Part shown: positions 16,911 to 25,159 of the stretch, one piece after another
Layout: each line of letters starts with the position of its first letter
How positions within the stretch are numbered: position 1 is the stretch's first letter
DNA from: [Leptolyngbya] sp. JSC-1
GTDB lineage: Bacteria > Cyanobacteriota > Cyanobacteriia > Elainellales > Elainellaceae
DNA length: 64,000 nt
NCBI GenBank assembly: GCA_000733415.1
Contig: KL662191.1
Location: forward strand, 4,977,379 to 5,041,378
Reading direction: 5' to 3'
Program-made: the position numbers and the translations under genes
Notes under the pieces: model-generated
What the model saw: the letters and a program-made list of their open reading frames with translations, nothing else
What the model was told of the DNA's origin: nothing
Databases searched by the model: none

Positions 16911-18848
16911 ATGGTAGGCAAATTTACAACTCAAGGCGATCGGGTTATGCGTGCTCAGGTGGCACGGCGCAATTTTCATCTGGATGGACGCGGCATCAAG
17001 ATCGGCGTGATCTCAGATAGCTTTAACGCATTTAGAAAAGCAAGTCGCGATGTTGCCAAGGGTGAGTTGCCAGGACGGCAAAACCCCTTGGGCTACAGCA
17101 AATCAGTACGAGTCTTGAAGGATTTGCGCCGAGGCAGCGATGAAGGACGGGCGATGCTGCAAATAATTACCGACATTGCACCAGGAGCTGAACTGCTATT
17201 TCATACCGCCTACCAGTCAAGGAATGCTATTACTGAAAAGAGTTTTGCCCGTGCCGTAAAAGCGCTTGCCAGGGCTGGAGCAAACGTTATCGTAGATGAT
17301 GTGGGAATACCAACTGCATTCTTTCAAGATGGATTGTTGGCCCAAACGGTGACTAAAGTGGTAGATCGAGGCGTGGCCTATTTCTCAGCAGTGGGAAACG
17401 ATAGTAATCGCTCTTACGAAAGTAGCTTCCGCCCCAGTGCTACCTTTACACTAAACGGCATCACCTATGAAGCGCATGACTTTGATCCAGGCGAGGGGGT
17501 TGATCTATTTCAGGATATCAACTTTGGTTTTGGTGGAGCCATCCAACCCCTATTGAGCTGGGATCAGCCGGTCGGCCAAATCAGCAGCGATTTGGCTTTG
17601 TTTTTGGTCTCTACGCCTCAATTGCCTACCACCGATGCAAACCTACTGGCGGCCTCTACAAATCTATTTTCTAATGGCATTGAACAGCCACTTGAACAGC
17701 TTTTTTATCAGCCCGATACATCAAAGACAGCTTATCTGGTAATTGCCAGAAAAGCCGATGTTAGAAATACCAGTACTCACGTTAAATGGATCAGTACGGC
17801 GAACGATCTTGATCGAGATATAGGTTACGAGTATGTTAGTAAAACCAATAACGCAGCAGAACGATCGACCATCTATGGTCAACCGAATGCCAAAGGAGCG
17901 GTTGCAGTGGGTGCTGTGGTCCTGAGTAAAACGCCTGTGTTTGGGGTCAATCCACCCGTGCTGGAAGAATTCTCTAGCCGGGGCGGCACACCCATTTTGT
18001 TTGATCCCCAGGGCAATCGTCTCCCTACCCCCGAAATTCGCCTGAAGCCAGAGATAGTTGCGCCTAGCGGGGTTGCTACTAGCTTGAGGATTTTCAATCC
18101 TTTCTCTGGCACCTCAGCCGCGGCCCCCCATGCAGCAGCCGTCGCAGCATTACTATGGCAGCGAGCCGGTGGACCCAAACGGTTATCGCCTGCCCAACTC
18201 ACTCAAATCATGCAGCGCACTGCTATTCCCCTCGACCCAACCGGCAACTTCCGCAGCGGGGCTGGTTTAGTGCAGGCTGATGCCGCCGTTTTAGCATCCT
18301 ACCAACGGCACCTGAGCGGAACCAAGGGGAAGAACCGCTTACGAGGACATGCGGGAGCCGATAACCTGTTTGGACTGGGCGGCAGCGATCGGCTCAGTGG
18401 GGCAGGCGGATTTGATGCGCTGTTTGGTGGCCCTAAACCTGATCACCTGTATGGCAATGCCGGCAACGATTACTTGCTCGGCGGACGAGGTAATGACCGA
18501 CTGGTCGGTGGACGAGGTGACGATACGCTGCTAGGCAATCAAGGTCGCGATCAGCTCTGGGGCGGTGATGGGGATGATCTGCTAGCCGGGGGAGCAGCTG
18601 CAAATTACTTAACGGGTGGCAAGGGCAAAAATACATTCGTGCTGTCAACCGATGGTACTGCAATTATTCGTGACTTTAAAGCGGGCGATCGGCTGGCGCT
18701 GGCGGATCAGTTGCGCTTCGGCCAGTTGCAGTTTTCTTCGCAAGGTCAAGATCTGCTGATTCAATGGCGAGGCCGTTCCCTTGCCCGATTGATGGGTGTC
18801 GAAGATGTGTCTGCCTCTGATTTTGTGGCAATCGCGATTCGCGACTGA
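16911..18848 (+). CDS. S8/S53-like peptidase with C-terminal RTX calcium-binding repeats
   Basis: 645 residues. The N-terminal half is a subtilisin/sedolisin-like domain of the cyanobacterial type: Asp36 in IGVISDSFN, then RGSDEGRAM (Asp77/Glu78) in place of the usual His box, and Ser402 in SGTSAAAPHAAAVAALL. A Ser-Glu-Asp arrangement as in S53 enzymes is therefore likely. Residues about 470-575 are RTX nonapeptides (GNAGNDYLLGG, GGRGDDTLLG, GGDGDDLLAGG), followed by a short C-terminal domain. No signal peptide is seen, which together with RTX repeats suggests type I secretion. Transporter genes are not in the window. Confidence 0.88.
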   Translation: MVGKFTTQGDRVMRAQVARRNFHLDGRGIKIGVISDSFNAFRKASRDVAKGELPGRQNPLGYSKSVRVLKDLRRGSDEGRAMLQIITDIAPGAELLFHTAYQSRNAITEKSFARAVKALARAGANVIVDDVGIPTAFFQDGLLAQTVTKVVDRGVAYFSAVGNDSNRSYESSFRPSATFTLNGITYEAHDFDPGEGVDLFQDINFGFGGAIQPLLSWDQPVGQISSDLALFLVSTPQLPTTDANLLAASTNLFSNGIEQPLEQLFYQPDTSKTAYLVIARKADVRNTSTHVKWISTANDLDRDIGYEYVSKTNNAAERSTIYGQPNAKGAVAVGAVVLSKTPVFGVNPPVLEEFSSRGGTPILFDPQGNRLPTPEIRLKPEIVAPSGVATSLRIFNPFSGTSAAAPHAAAVAALLWQRAGGPKRLSPAQLTQIMQRTAIPLDPTGNFRSGAGLVQADAAVLASYQRHLSGTKGKNRLRGHAGADNLFGLGGSDRLSGAGGFDALFGGPKPDHLYGNAGNDYLLGGRGNDRLVGGRGDDTLLGNQGRDQLWGGDGDDLLAGGAAANYLTGGKGKNTFVLSTDGTAIIRDFKAGDRLALADQLRFGQLQFSSQGQDLLIQWRGRSLARLMGVEDVSASDFVAIAIRD

Positions 18849-18898
18849 GATGAAAATAGAGCATCAGCCCTGCAGCAGGCTGAAGAAAATCGATAGTA

Positions 18899-19792
18899 TT
18901 AACCGTCACTTTTGTAGTTCCCTCTCAACCAATCCAGAAGCAACGCCACCGATTGCGATTGGCGTTCTTTTTTGCGGTAAGCGAGCCAGATCTGGTTCGT
19001 TACAGCGGTGGTCGGTTTCAGAATCAGGGCTAGTCGCTCATCGGCGACCCAGTCTTGACAAAGATAATCTGGCAATACGCTATATCCCAGTCCTTGAGCG
19101 ATGGCTTCTCGGATACTGCGTAAATCTGGAATCACCAGTTGAGGATTGACACCTAACCGCCTTCCAAAAACGACGCGCCAAAATCGACGAATAATTGGTA
19201 AATCTTCGCTGTAGGCAATCCAGGGTTGGGGTTTAAGCCACTGTTCGAGCCTTGTCAAATTAGTGGGCCTCTGCGATCGGGGAATTTTGACATTTGGTGG
19301 ACCAACCAACCAAAAGTTTTCTTCAAACAGCAACTGATAGTCCAGTTCCGGTTTAGCTATTTTTTGAGTTGCGATTGCACAATCGATCTGGTTCTGCAAC
19401 AGTTGTTCGATCAGCTCCTGAACCAAGCCAAATTGCACCTTTAACAGCGATTTCTCAGCTTTCGGTAAACGTTGCAAAACATATTCGCCAAAAAAATCGG
19501 TTGGTGCGCCTAGGCGAATTAGCAGAGGAGCATCGGCTAAACCAGTTTTGGTCGGAATTGATTCTAGCGTTTCGATTGCGGCCACAACTTGGTTATAGAG
19601 ACGCTTTCCCGCTTCCGTGGGCTGCATCCGACGCGGCATCCGCTGGAACAGCCCAACTCCCAAAGTGGACTCCAGCGCAGCAATATGCTGGCTGACGGCA
19701 GGCTGGGTGAGATGCAAGACTTCGGCTGCGCCCGATACCGTTCCAACTCGATAGACCTCAACAAAGCTGCGGTACCATTCCAAACTAACCAT
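18899..19792 (-). CDS. LysR-family transcriptional regulator
   Basis: 297 residues. The N-terminal helix-turn-helix is GAAEVLHLTQPAVSQHIAALE, followed by GVGLFQRMPRRMQPTEAG, the LysR signature. The C-terminal two thirds form the effector-binding domain (IRLGAPTDFFGEYVL onward). It diverges from the DJ-1/PfpI-like gene at 19927 with a 134-bp shared promoter region, so that gene is its most likely target, as is typical for LysR regulators. The effector is not known. Confidence 0.94.
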   Translation of the reverse strand: MVSLEWYRSFVEVYRVGTVSGAAEVLHLTQPAVSQHIAALESTLGVGLFQRMPRRMQPTEAGKRLYNQVVAAIETLESIPTKTGLADAPLLIRLGAPTDFFGEYVLQRLPKAEKSLLKVQFGLVQELIEQLLQNQIDCAIATQKIAKPELDYQLLFEENFWLVGPPNVKIPRSQRPTNLTRLEQWLKPQPWIAYSEDLPIIRRFWRVVFGRRLGVNPQLVIPDLRSIREAIAQGLGYSVLPDYLCQDWVADERLALILKPTTAVTNQIWLAYRKKERQSQSVALLLDWLRGNYKSDG

Positions 19793-19926
19793 AAATTAAA
19801 TTATGGGAATTGCGAATATTCATTATTTGTATTTTAGATAAGCACCTTCTAGGATGAAATAGGCAGGCACAAAACGCAACGCAAAGTTGCTTACCAATTG
19901 TCCTGATTGATTTGGAGTTCATTACT

Positions 19927-20607
19927 ATGTCTCAGAAGATCCTGATCGTTTTGACAAGCCATGACACCTTGGGGAATACAGGCAAAGAAACCGGGTTTTA
20001 CCTACCCGAAGTGAGCCACCCAGTTGATGTATTCGAGCGGGCTGGTTTAACCGTGGAATATGTCAGTCCCAAGGGAGGAAAAGCACCGATGACTGGCATC
20101 GATCGCACCGATCCGCTAAACGCCGAATTTCTCGATAATCCCCAAAAGATGGCACAAGTCGAAAATACCTTGCATCCAACTCAAGTGAATCCGTCTGAGT
20201 ATGCAGCGATTTTCTATGCTGGCGGACACGGTACCATGTGGGATTTTCCTGATAATCAGGAGCTAGCTAGCATCGCGGCCCGCATCTACGCGCAGGGTGG
20301 GATTGTGGGGGCTGTTTGTCATGGCCCTGCTGCATTGGTTAACGTTCAGCTTGCCAATCAAGACTATCTGGTGGCTGGAAAGGTCGTCGCCGGCTTTACC
20401 AATGAGGAGGAAATAGAAGTGGGTCTGGCGGAGGTGGTGCCGTTTTTGTTGGAGGATAAGCTGAAGGAACGTGGAGCAGATATTGAAAAAGCGCCGAATT
20501 TTCAGGCCAAAATAGTGGTGAGCGATCGCTTGGTGACTGGTCAAAATCCCGCATCCGCAGCAGGTGTGGCCGAGCAAATGGTTAGATTGTTAGTAAAAAC
20601 GCAGTAA
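19927..20607 (+). CDS. DJ-1/PfpI superfamily protein (Hsp31/glyoxalase-III-like)
   Basis: 226 residues. The nucleophile elbow is GAVCHGPAAL, and upstream IFYAGGHGTMWDFPDN matches the Hsp31/YhbO-like branch of the DJ-1 superfamily, whose members act as deglycases, glyoxalases or chaperones. The long N-terminal region with ETGFYLPEVSHPVDVFERAG is typical of this branch. I chose the ATG at 19927; a TTG at 19912 is also in frame. The divergent LysR gene probably controls it. The exact activity cannot be decided from sequence. Confidence 0.92.
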   Translation: MSQKILIVLTSHDTLGNTGKETGFYLPEVSHPVDVFERAGLTVEYVSPKGGKAPMTGIDRTDPLNAEFLDNPQKMAQVENTLHPTQVNPSEYAAIFYAGGHGTMWDFPDNQELASIAARIYAQGGIVGAVCHGPAALVNVQLANQDYLVAGKVVAGFTNEEEIEVGLAEVVPFLLEDKLKERGADIEKAPNFQAKIVVSDRLVTGQNPASAAGVAEQMVRLLVKTQ

Positions 20608-20635
20608 AAGCCCTATCTTCCGCTGGCAAAGACAT

Positions 20636-22039
20636 CTAGTTGTTGCGTGGAAAGGCATATAACCGTCCACCTGCAATCAGATAAACCGTTCCATTCGCAG
20701 CAATTGTCGGTGAAGAAATGCCGCCACCTTCAACCTGATAAGTATTCACTCGCTCTAGGGTTGGGCTAAAGGTGCCCAGTCCTCTGGCATCGCTCACGTA
20801 CAGATAATTGAAAGACATGGCAGGCGCGGCCATACTCTCTGCCCCCAGGTATGTTTCTTTCCAGATACTGCCGTTATTATCGATTGCTAAAAATCGGCCC
20901 CGTTGGCTGACGGTGTACATTTGTCTCACAAAGGCAGCTGGTGATGCGGCAATTGGACTATCTACTCTGGGCCACGGTCTGGCTACCTCATTACCAGTTG
21001 CCGGATCGTACACCTTGAAGAAGCCATTGCTGTAACCTACGGCCAGTAACCCGTTCAGTAATACTGAGGGTGCAGATGCATTTCTGGGTTCCCTATCCGT
21101 TTTTCGCCAGATTTCTTGCAGACAGGAACCACTGCGACGATAGGCGACTAGATTCTGCTCGTTATCATCCACAATAACTAAAGGCTGATTGGCATGGGGA
21201 GGACGATCCAGGATAGCAACTGGGGGGTGGGGCCAGCCTACATTTTTCGGCAAAGGGACGGGCGGCAGTCCAGAGACATCAAACTCAATGCAGGATAGAC
21301 GCACACAATCCCAAATCTTGCCCAGGACGTCAGCAAAAAATCCCCTGATATCGGGTCCAACACCAATTACTGCATTCGAGCGCTCAGAGGAGCTGAGATA
21401 GTAGCGCCCAACTCCAGTGCCTGACTGGTCAACCACAGCGACATAGCGGTTGGCTTGATTTGAGTAGGTATAAAGAACTGGAACAAAAACGTAGAGGGTT
21501 TGACCGTCGCTCCATGTCTTGGGAGCTGCACTGGTGAAACCGCCTTGACCGTTGATTTCCGGGAAAGTATGAGTCCAGCGGAGATTACCACTCGCATCGT
21601 AGCTGTGTAAGTAACTTTGCAGCACTCGGCGTTCAATACCACCTCTGCCACCTCGATGATCTCGAACGATGGCCGCAAAGGTTCCAATTACATAGAGGTT
21701 CCCATCCTGGCCTACGGAGGGAGAGGCCATGATCCGTTCCCCTCGCCGGGGCAGGGTGCGCCTCCAGCGGAGAGTGCCATTGGAATTGAACGCTGATAAT
21801 TCGCCATTCATATTGCCGATATACACAGTTCCATCCGTACCCACCACCGGAGAGGCGTGGAGTACAGGACCAACTTCGATTGACCAAGCTGGTTGACGCG
21901 CTGGAGAGGTGCGGAGGGCAACAAAGCCTGAGTTGGCCCCATCGGCATGAAATTGTGGCCACGCATAAGCAGCAGGTGTCGCGCCGATCAAGGCGGCCAC
22001 AATGCAGAATGCGCTTAGTTGCTTGACTAGATTTTTCAT
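20636..22039 (-). CDS. Secreted PQQ-type beta-propeller protein
   Basis: 467 residues from the start chosen at 22039, which gives a good signal peptide (MKNLVKQLSAFCIVAALIGA ending around AYA). The mature part is a run of propeller blades with the repeated pattern GTVYIGNMNGELSAFNSNGTLRW, GNLYVIG, SPAAFVRQMYTV and GTVYLIAGGRLYAF, as in PQQ-binding/BamB-like propellers. No catalytic residues of alcohol dehydrogenases are evident, so a binding or scaffold role is more likely. A small Cys-rich peptide frame lies directly upstream on the same strand, and the two could be co-transcribed. Confidence 0.85.
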   Translation of the reverse strand: MKNLVKQLSAFCIVAALIGATPAAYAWPQFHADGANSGFVALRTSPARQPAWSIEVGPVLHASPVVGTDGTVYIGNMNGELSAFNSNGTLRWRRTLPRRGERIMASPSVGQDGNLYVIGTFAAIVRDHRGGRGGIERRVLQSYLHSYDASGNLRWTHTFPEINGQGGFTSAAPKTWSDGQTLYVFVPVLYTYSNQANRYVAVVDQSGTGVGRYYLSSSERSNAVIGVGPDIRGFFADVLGKIWDCVRLSCIEFDVSGLPPVPLPKNVGWPHPPVAILDRPPHANQPLVIVDDNEQNLVAYRRSGSCLQEIWRKTDREPRNASAPSVLLNGLLAVGYSNGFFKVYDPATGNEVARPWPRVDSPIAASPAAFVRQMYTVSQRGRFLAIDNNGSIWKETYLGAESMAAPAMSFNYLYVSDARGLGTFSPTLERVNTYQVEGGGISSPTIAANGTVYLIAGGRLYAFPRNN

Positions 22040-22092
22040 AGTCTGAATCACCCGTGATGCAACGCCGAGCCTGAATTGTTTTGAGCATGGAA

Positions 22093-22377
22093 CTAACGGC
22101 AGCAGGTCCGACAAACCCTAACCCATCCCCGTCTCTGCGGTATCGAGGTACAGCATTGCCAGCATCGGGTCGGTCCCTCACGAATGACAGGGCCAACCTC
22201 TAACCCAGGTGCCCAAGTGTCATCGATTGTGATTCCATCAATAGGTTTTCTGGTTTCCTCAACAGAGGGACCAGTCTCGACCACGGAGGAATTAGTCTCG
22301 ACCGCAGCAGGATTAGTTTCCTCGACAGAGGGACTAGTTTCAGCCGCAAGTTGCAGCGACATACTATGTTTATTCAT
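22093..22377 (-). CDS. Possible small Cys-rich peptide with heptad-repeat N-terminus
   Basis: 94 residues, not recognised. Residues about 12-46 are five seven-residue units of the form ETSPSVE, ETNPAAV, ETNSSVV, ETGPSVE, ETRKPID, made by a 21-bp DNA repeat. The C-terminal 27 residues (from GPTRCWQCC) are basic and contain six Cys plus two Trp, unlike the acidic front half. The layout resembles a leader plus modifiable or disulphide-rich core. It sits 53 bp upstream of, and co-directional with, the propeller gene, and diverges from a LuxR regulator. There is no strong Shine-Dalgarno, and the opposite strand is also open, so the gene itself is uncertain. Confidence 0.42.
   Translation of the reverse strand: MNKHSMSLQLAAETSPSVEETNPAAVETNSSVVETGPSVEETRKPIDGITIDDTWAPGLEVGPVIREGPTRCWQCCTSIPQRRGWVRVCRTCCR
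22253..22336. repeat. Four imperfect 21-bp tandem repeats
   Basis: Units begin at 22253, 22274, 22295 and 22316, with a decayed fifth from 22337. The period of 21 bp is kept exactly, with changes mostly preserving Glu-Thr codons on the minus strand. They form the heptad region of the small peptide frame. Confidence 0.85.
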
Positions 22378-22824
22378 TTTGCTACCGATGTTACAAGTTT
22401 GGAACTTGTCTTACTTGGATGAAAACTCTCTACAAGCTCGTACTCAGCGGAAATCTTAGATGGGAACGAACCGCCAGCCTGCATCCGTGGGATCGATTTG
22501 GCATAGCTGATGTTAGTATAACCAGTGCTACACCTAAGTATGTTGCGTTCATACAAAGCTCCTTACATTCAAATATGAATCTAAGCTTGTGAGAAAATAT
22601 TCCTGCTCCTATTCAGTAGAGTTCAAAGCATTTAACTGAGATGCTTATTTGAGTTATTTCTCAGACTTCTGACATAGAAGAACTTATATAGATGAATCAT
22701 AATGAGATTAGCTGTTTGCATTCAATACGAAAATTCCCGTATGCGAATATTAAGGAGTTGTTACTCTATGTAGCTCTCGGCAAATTCTCTGTTGAGTCAA
22801 TTTAGTTGTAGAAGGAGAGGAGCG
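22378..22824. promoter_or_regulatory. Divergent promoter region between the peptide frame and the luxR-type gene
   Basis: About 445 bp, AT-rich, with no other gene that I can support. It must contain the promoter of the LuxR-family gene and, if real, that of the peptide/propeller unit. I did not find a clear inverted-repeat lux-type box. A strong Shine-Dalgarno (AAGGAGAGGAG) sits just before the ATG at 22825. Confidence 0.4.
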
Positions 22825-23967
22825 ATGACTACTCTGAAGTACGCTGATATTCAGCAAATACAGCACTGTCTCCAGGAGTTGTATACTCTCTGCGATCTAG
22901 AGACGTTAGCCACAAAAGTAATTTCAGTGCTGCCAGATGTCGTTGCTTCAGACCTAGTTGTTTGGTCACCAGCCAACTTTTCTCAACACCGAATATTACC
23001 GGCAGTCATAAAAGACCTTGATTCTCTTGCGCTAGAAGAGGTTGAACAAACTGCCTATCACCATTTCTATGAACATCCGCTAGCCAGGCACTATGTGGAA
23101 ACCCATGATGCCAGAGCTTACAAAATATCGGATTTCCTCAGTAGCTCAGAACTGCATCAGTTAGAAGGTTTATATCATGGGTTCTTACGCCTAGTCGATG
23201 CAGAAGAGCAGATGATCGTGGTGTTGCCAACTGCATCTACAGATACATTAGATATTTCATTTCAGCACGCTACAGATATTGTTATTGCTCTACATCGACC
23301 TAAACGGAATTTTACTGAGCGCGATCGTCTAGTGCTCAATCTACTCCAGACCCATCTGCTTCAGGCTTACAAAAATGCCATTGCCGTTAGCCGCATGCAG
23401 CACGAGTTAGCCCAACTGCATAAAGTGCAGGAGCAGTTTGGGATGATTACTTTGGCAATTAACGGCAGGGTCCAAACCATGACACAAAAAGCCTGGGAAC
23501 TGCTAACGCACTATTTTCACGATACTTGGTCTCCAAGCTTTCATCTGCCTGAGCTGTTACAGCATTGGGTCAACTATCAAATTTCATTGTTTAATTGCGA
23601 CGATGTCACTCAACTCCGCGCTCCGTTACAGATTGAGCAAGAGAAGACACGCTTAATTGTGCACCTGAGCTGCGATCGTTCCCAAGCACAATGTTTTCTA
23701 ATGCTAGAAGAACAGTCATCCAGCAGGTTTTCACCAAAAGTATTGGAAATGCTTGGGTTAACGAAACGGGAGGCTGAAGTCCTATTTTGGGGTGCTAACG
23801 ACAAAAGCACCAAAGAAATTGCTTCTATTCTTGGATGCCGTGAGAAAACAGTTGAAAAACACTTTGAACACATCTATGAGAAGCTTGGCGTCCAAACTAG
23901 AATGTCAGCAATTATGAAAGCGTTGACCACTCTAGGACTAATTAACCCTATAAATTCCAATTTATAA
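22825..23967 (+). CDS. LuxR-family (GerE-type HTH) transcriptional regulator
   Basis: 380 residues. The C-terminal helix-turn-helix is clear: LTKREAEVLFWGANDKSTKEI, then CREKTVEKHFEHIYEKLGVQTR. The N-terminal 300 residues look like a GAF/PAS-like sensor region with a coiled stretch around residues 170-210. No receiver domain is present, so it is not a NarL-type response regulator. The start is fixed at the ATG at 22825 by the Shine-Dalgarno AGGAGAGGAG. It is divergent from the Cys-rich peptide and propeller genes, which are the obvious candidate targets. Confidence 0.92.
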   Translation: MTTLKYADIQQIQHCLQELYTLCDLETLATKVISVLPDVVASDLVVWSPANFSQHRILPAVIKDLDSLALEEVEQTAYHHFYEHPLARHYVETHDARAYKISDFLSSSELHQLEGLYHGFLRLVDAEEQMIVVLPTASTDTLDISFQHATDIVIALHRPKRNFTERDRLVLNLLQTHLLQAYKNAIAVSRMQHELAQLHKVQEQFGMITLAINGRVQTMTQKAWELLTHYFHDTWSPSFHLPELLQHWVNYQISLFNCDDVTQLRAPLQIEQEKTRLIVHLSCDRSQAQCFLMLEEQSSSRFSPKVLEMLGLTKREAEVLFWGANDKSTKEIASILGCREKTVEKHFEHIYEKLGVQTRMSAIMKALTTLGLINPINSNL

Positions 23968-24064
23968 GAACCCGTCCACATCACCATAGAGAATTATCGC
24001 CTTGCAGCCATTTTGGGACAGGGAGAGCAAGAGCTTAATTTATAGCCGTCGCCACGACAGTTAG

Positions 24065-24119
24065 GACGGAGATATTGTTGTGGACGTGCTTCGCGCCCAC
24101 AACAATGTACTATCTCGTC
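24065..24119. repeat. Long imperfect hairpin
   Basis: Left arm GACGGAGATA-TTGTTGTGG and right arm CCACAACAA-TGTACTATCTCGTC pair over most of 20 bp, with a short CG-rich loop (GTGCTTCGCG). There is no following T-run. It lies in the 305-bp gap between the LuxR gene and the membrane protein gene, with no ORF. It may be an interspersed repeat or a structured RNA. Confidence 0.7.
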
Positions 24120-24287
24120 TAGCAAACACTTAAGCGCCCCGACCAACTAGCGTTCTATTTGAGAAGAATCCTGACCAAAACTTCAGCGTGATCATAAAGG
24201 GCGGTAAGATTTACAAGACAACAATCAGCTAATTAGCAAACCTTCTGTGCTAATACCTAAAACGCTGATATCTTGAACTATACGTTA

Positions 24288-24968
24288 ATGATGAACATTT
24301 TCTGGGATCTTTTACCGATGATCTTGGGGACCGCTCTGGCCCCTATTTGGATTATCATCGTTCTGCTGATTCTACGAAGCCCGAATGGCTTGATAAAGGC
24401 AACCGCATTTGTGGTTGGAACAACTGTCGTGCGACTGTTGCAGGGCATCATTTTTGGCCATATCTTCCGTAACTCAGAGGTGGGTGGGACAGACGGTGGC
24501 CCTTCTCCAATTGTTTCAGTGCTGCTGGTCGTGCTGGGGATTTTATTGCTGATCTCAGCGGTCAAAAAACTGCTGAAGGAGGATGACCTTGATGCCCCTC
24601 CTCCCAAGTGGATGAGCCGCTTCGATCGAGCCACCGCCCTTTCTCTATTAGGATTGGGTGCCCTGAGCACGTTGATCGCACCTAAGCTATGGGTGTTCAC
24701 CCTCTCGGCCATTGGAGTCATTAGCGGTGCTGACTTCAGCCCTAGTGAAGAGTTTCAGTCGTTCCTACTCTACACCCTGATTGCACAAGCGCTGATCATC
24801 TTGCCATTGGTGCTCTATGCAATTGCCCCCCGCCAGTCCGCTAGGCTGCTACAGGCCGCTTCGGATTGGCTGACCCAGTATAACCGTCAAATCACCCTAA
24901 CCGTTTCCTTCATCTTTGGCAGTCTGTTTCTTTGGAAAGGAATTTCTGGACTATTACTTTATTCCTAA
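24288..24968 (+). CDS. GAP/LysE-like six-helix membrane protein
   Basis: About 227 residues with six hydrophobic spans and a short basic loop after the third (VKKLLKEDDLDAPPPKWMSRFDRAT). The pattern LGTALAPIWIIIVLLILRSPNG resembles the GAP (Sap, sulfolipid-1-addressing) branch of the LysE-type transporter superfamily. Substrate unknown. The first in-frame start is a TTG at 24273; the ATG at 24288 or 24291 is preferred. Confidence 0.78.
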   Translation: MMNIFWDLLPMILGTALAPIWIIIVLLILRSPNGLIKATAFVVGTTVVRLLQGIIFGHIFRNSEVGGTDGGPSPIVSVLLVVLGILLLISAVKKLLKEDDLDAPPPKWMSRFDRATALSLLGLGALSTLIAPKLWVFTLSAIGVISGADFSPSEEFQSFLLYTLIAQALIILPLVLYAIAPRQSARLLQAASDWLTQYNRQITLTVSFIFGSLFLWKGISGLLLYS

Positions 24969-25159
24969 TGCAGCGGTATTTGCTTAAGAAATACGGCTGC
25001 TCAATTCACAACAGCTTTAACTTTAAAATTCATTTCCAATTGATCCCAATAATGCCATCCGTTTGTTTATGCTACTTGTTCCAATCGACTTCCACTAGAC
25101 AGGGATAGGAATTGAGAAAACTTTTACCCAAAGTCCAAAATTCAAAATGTCATCATCAG

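Noticed and set aside
22184..22459. Plus-strand frame over the 21-bp repeats
   Set aside because: No ribosome binding site and no link to neighbours; the minus-strand frame fits the operon better, though neither is certain.
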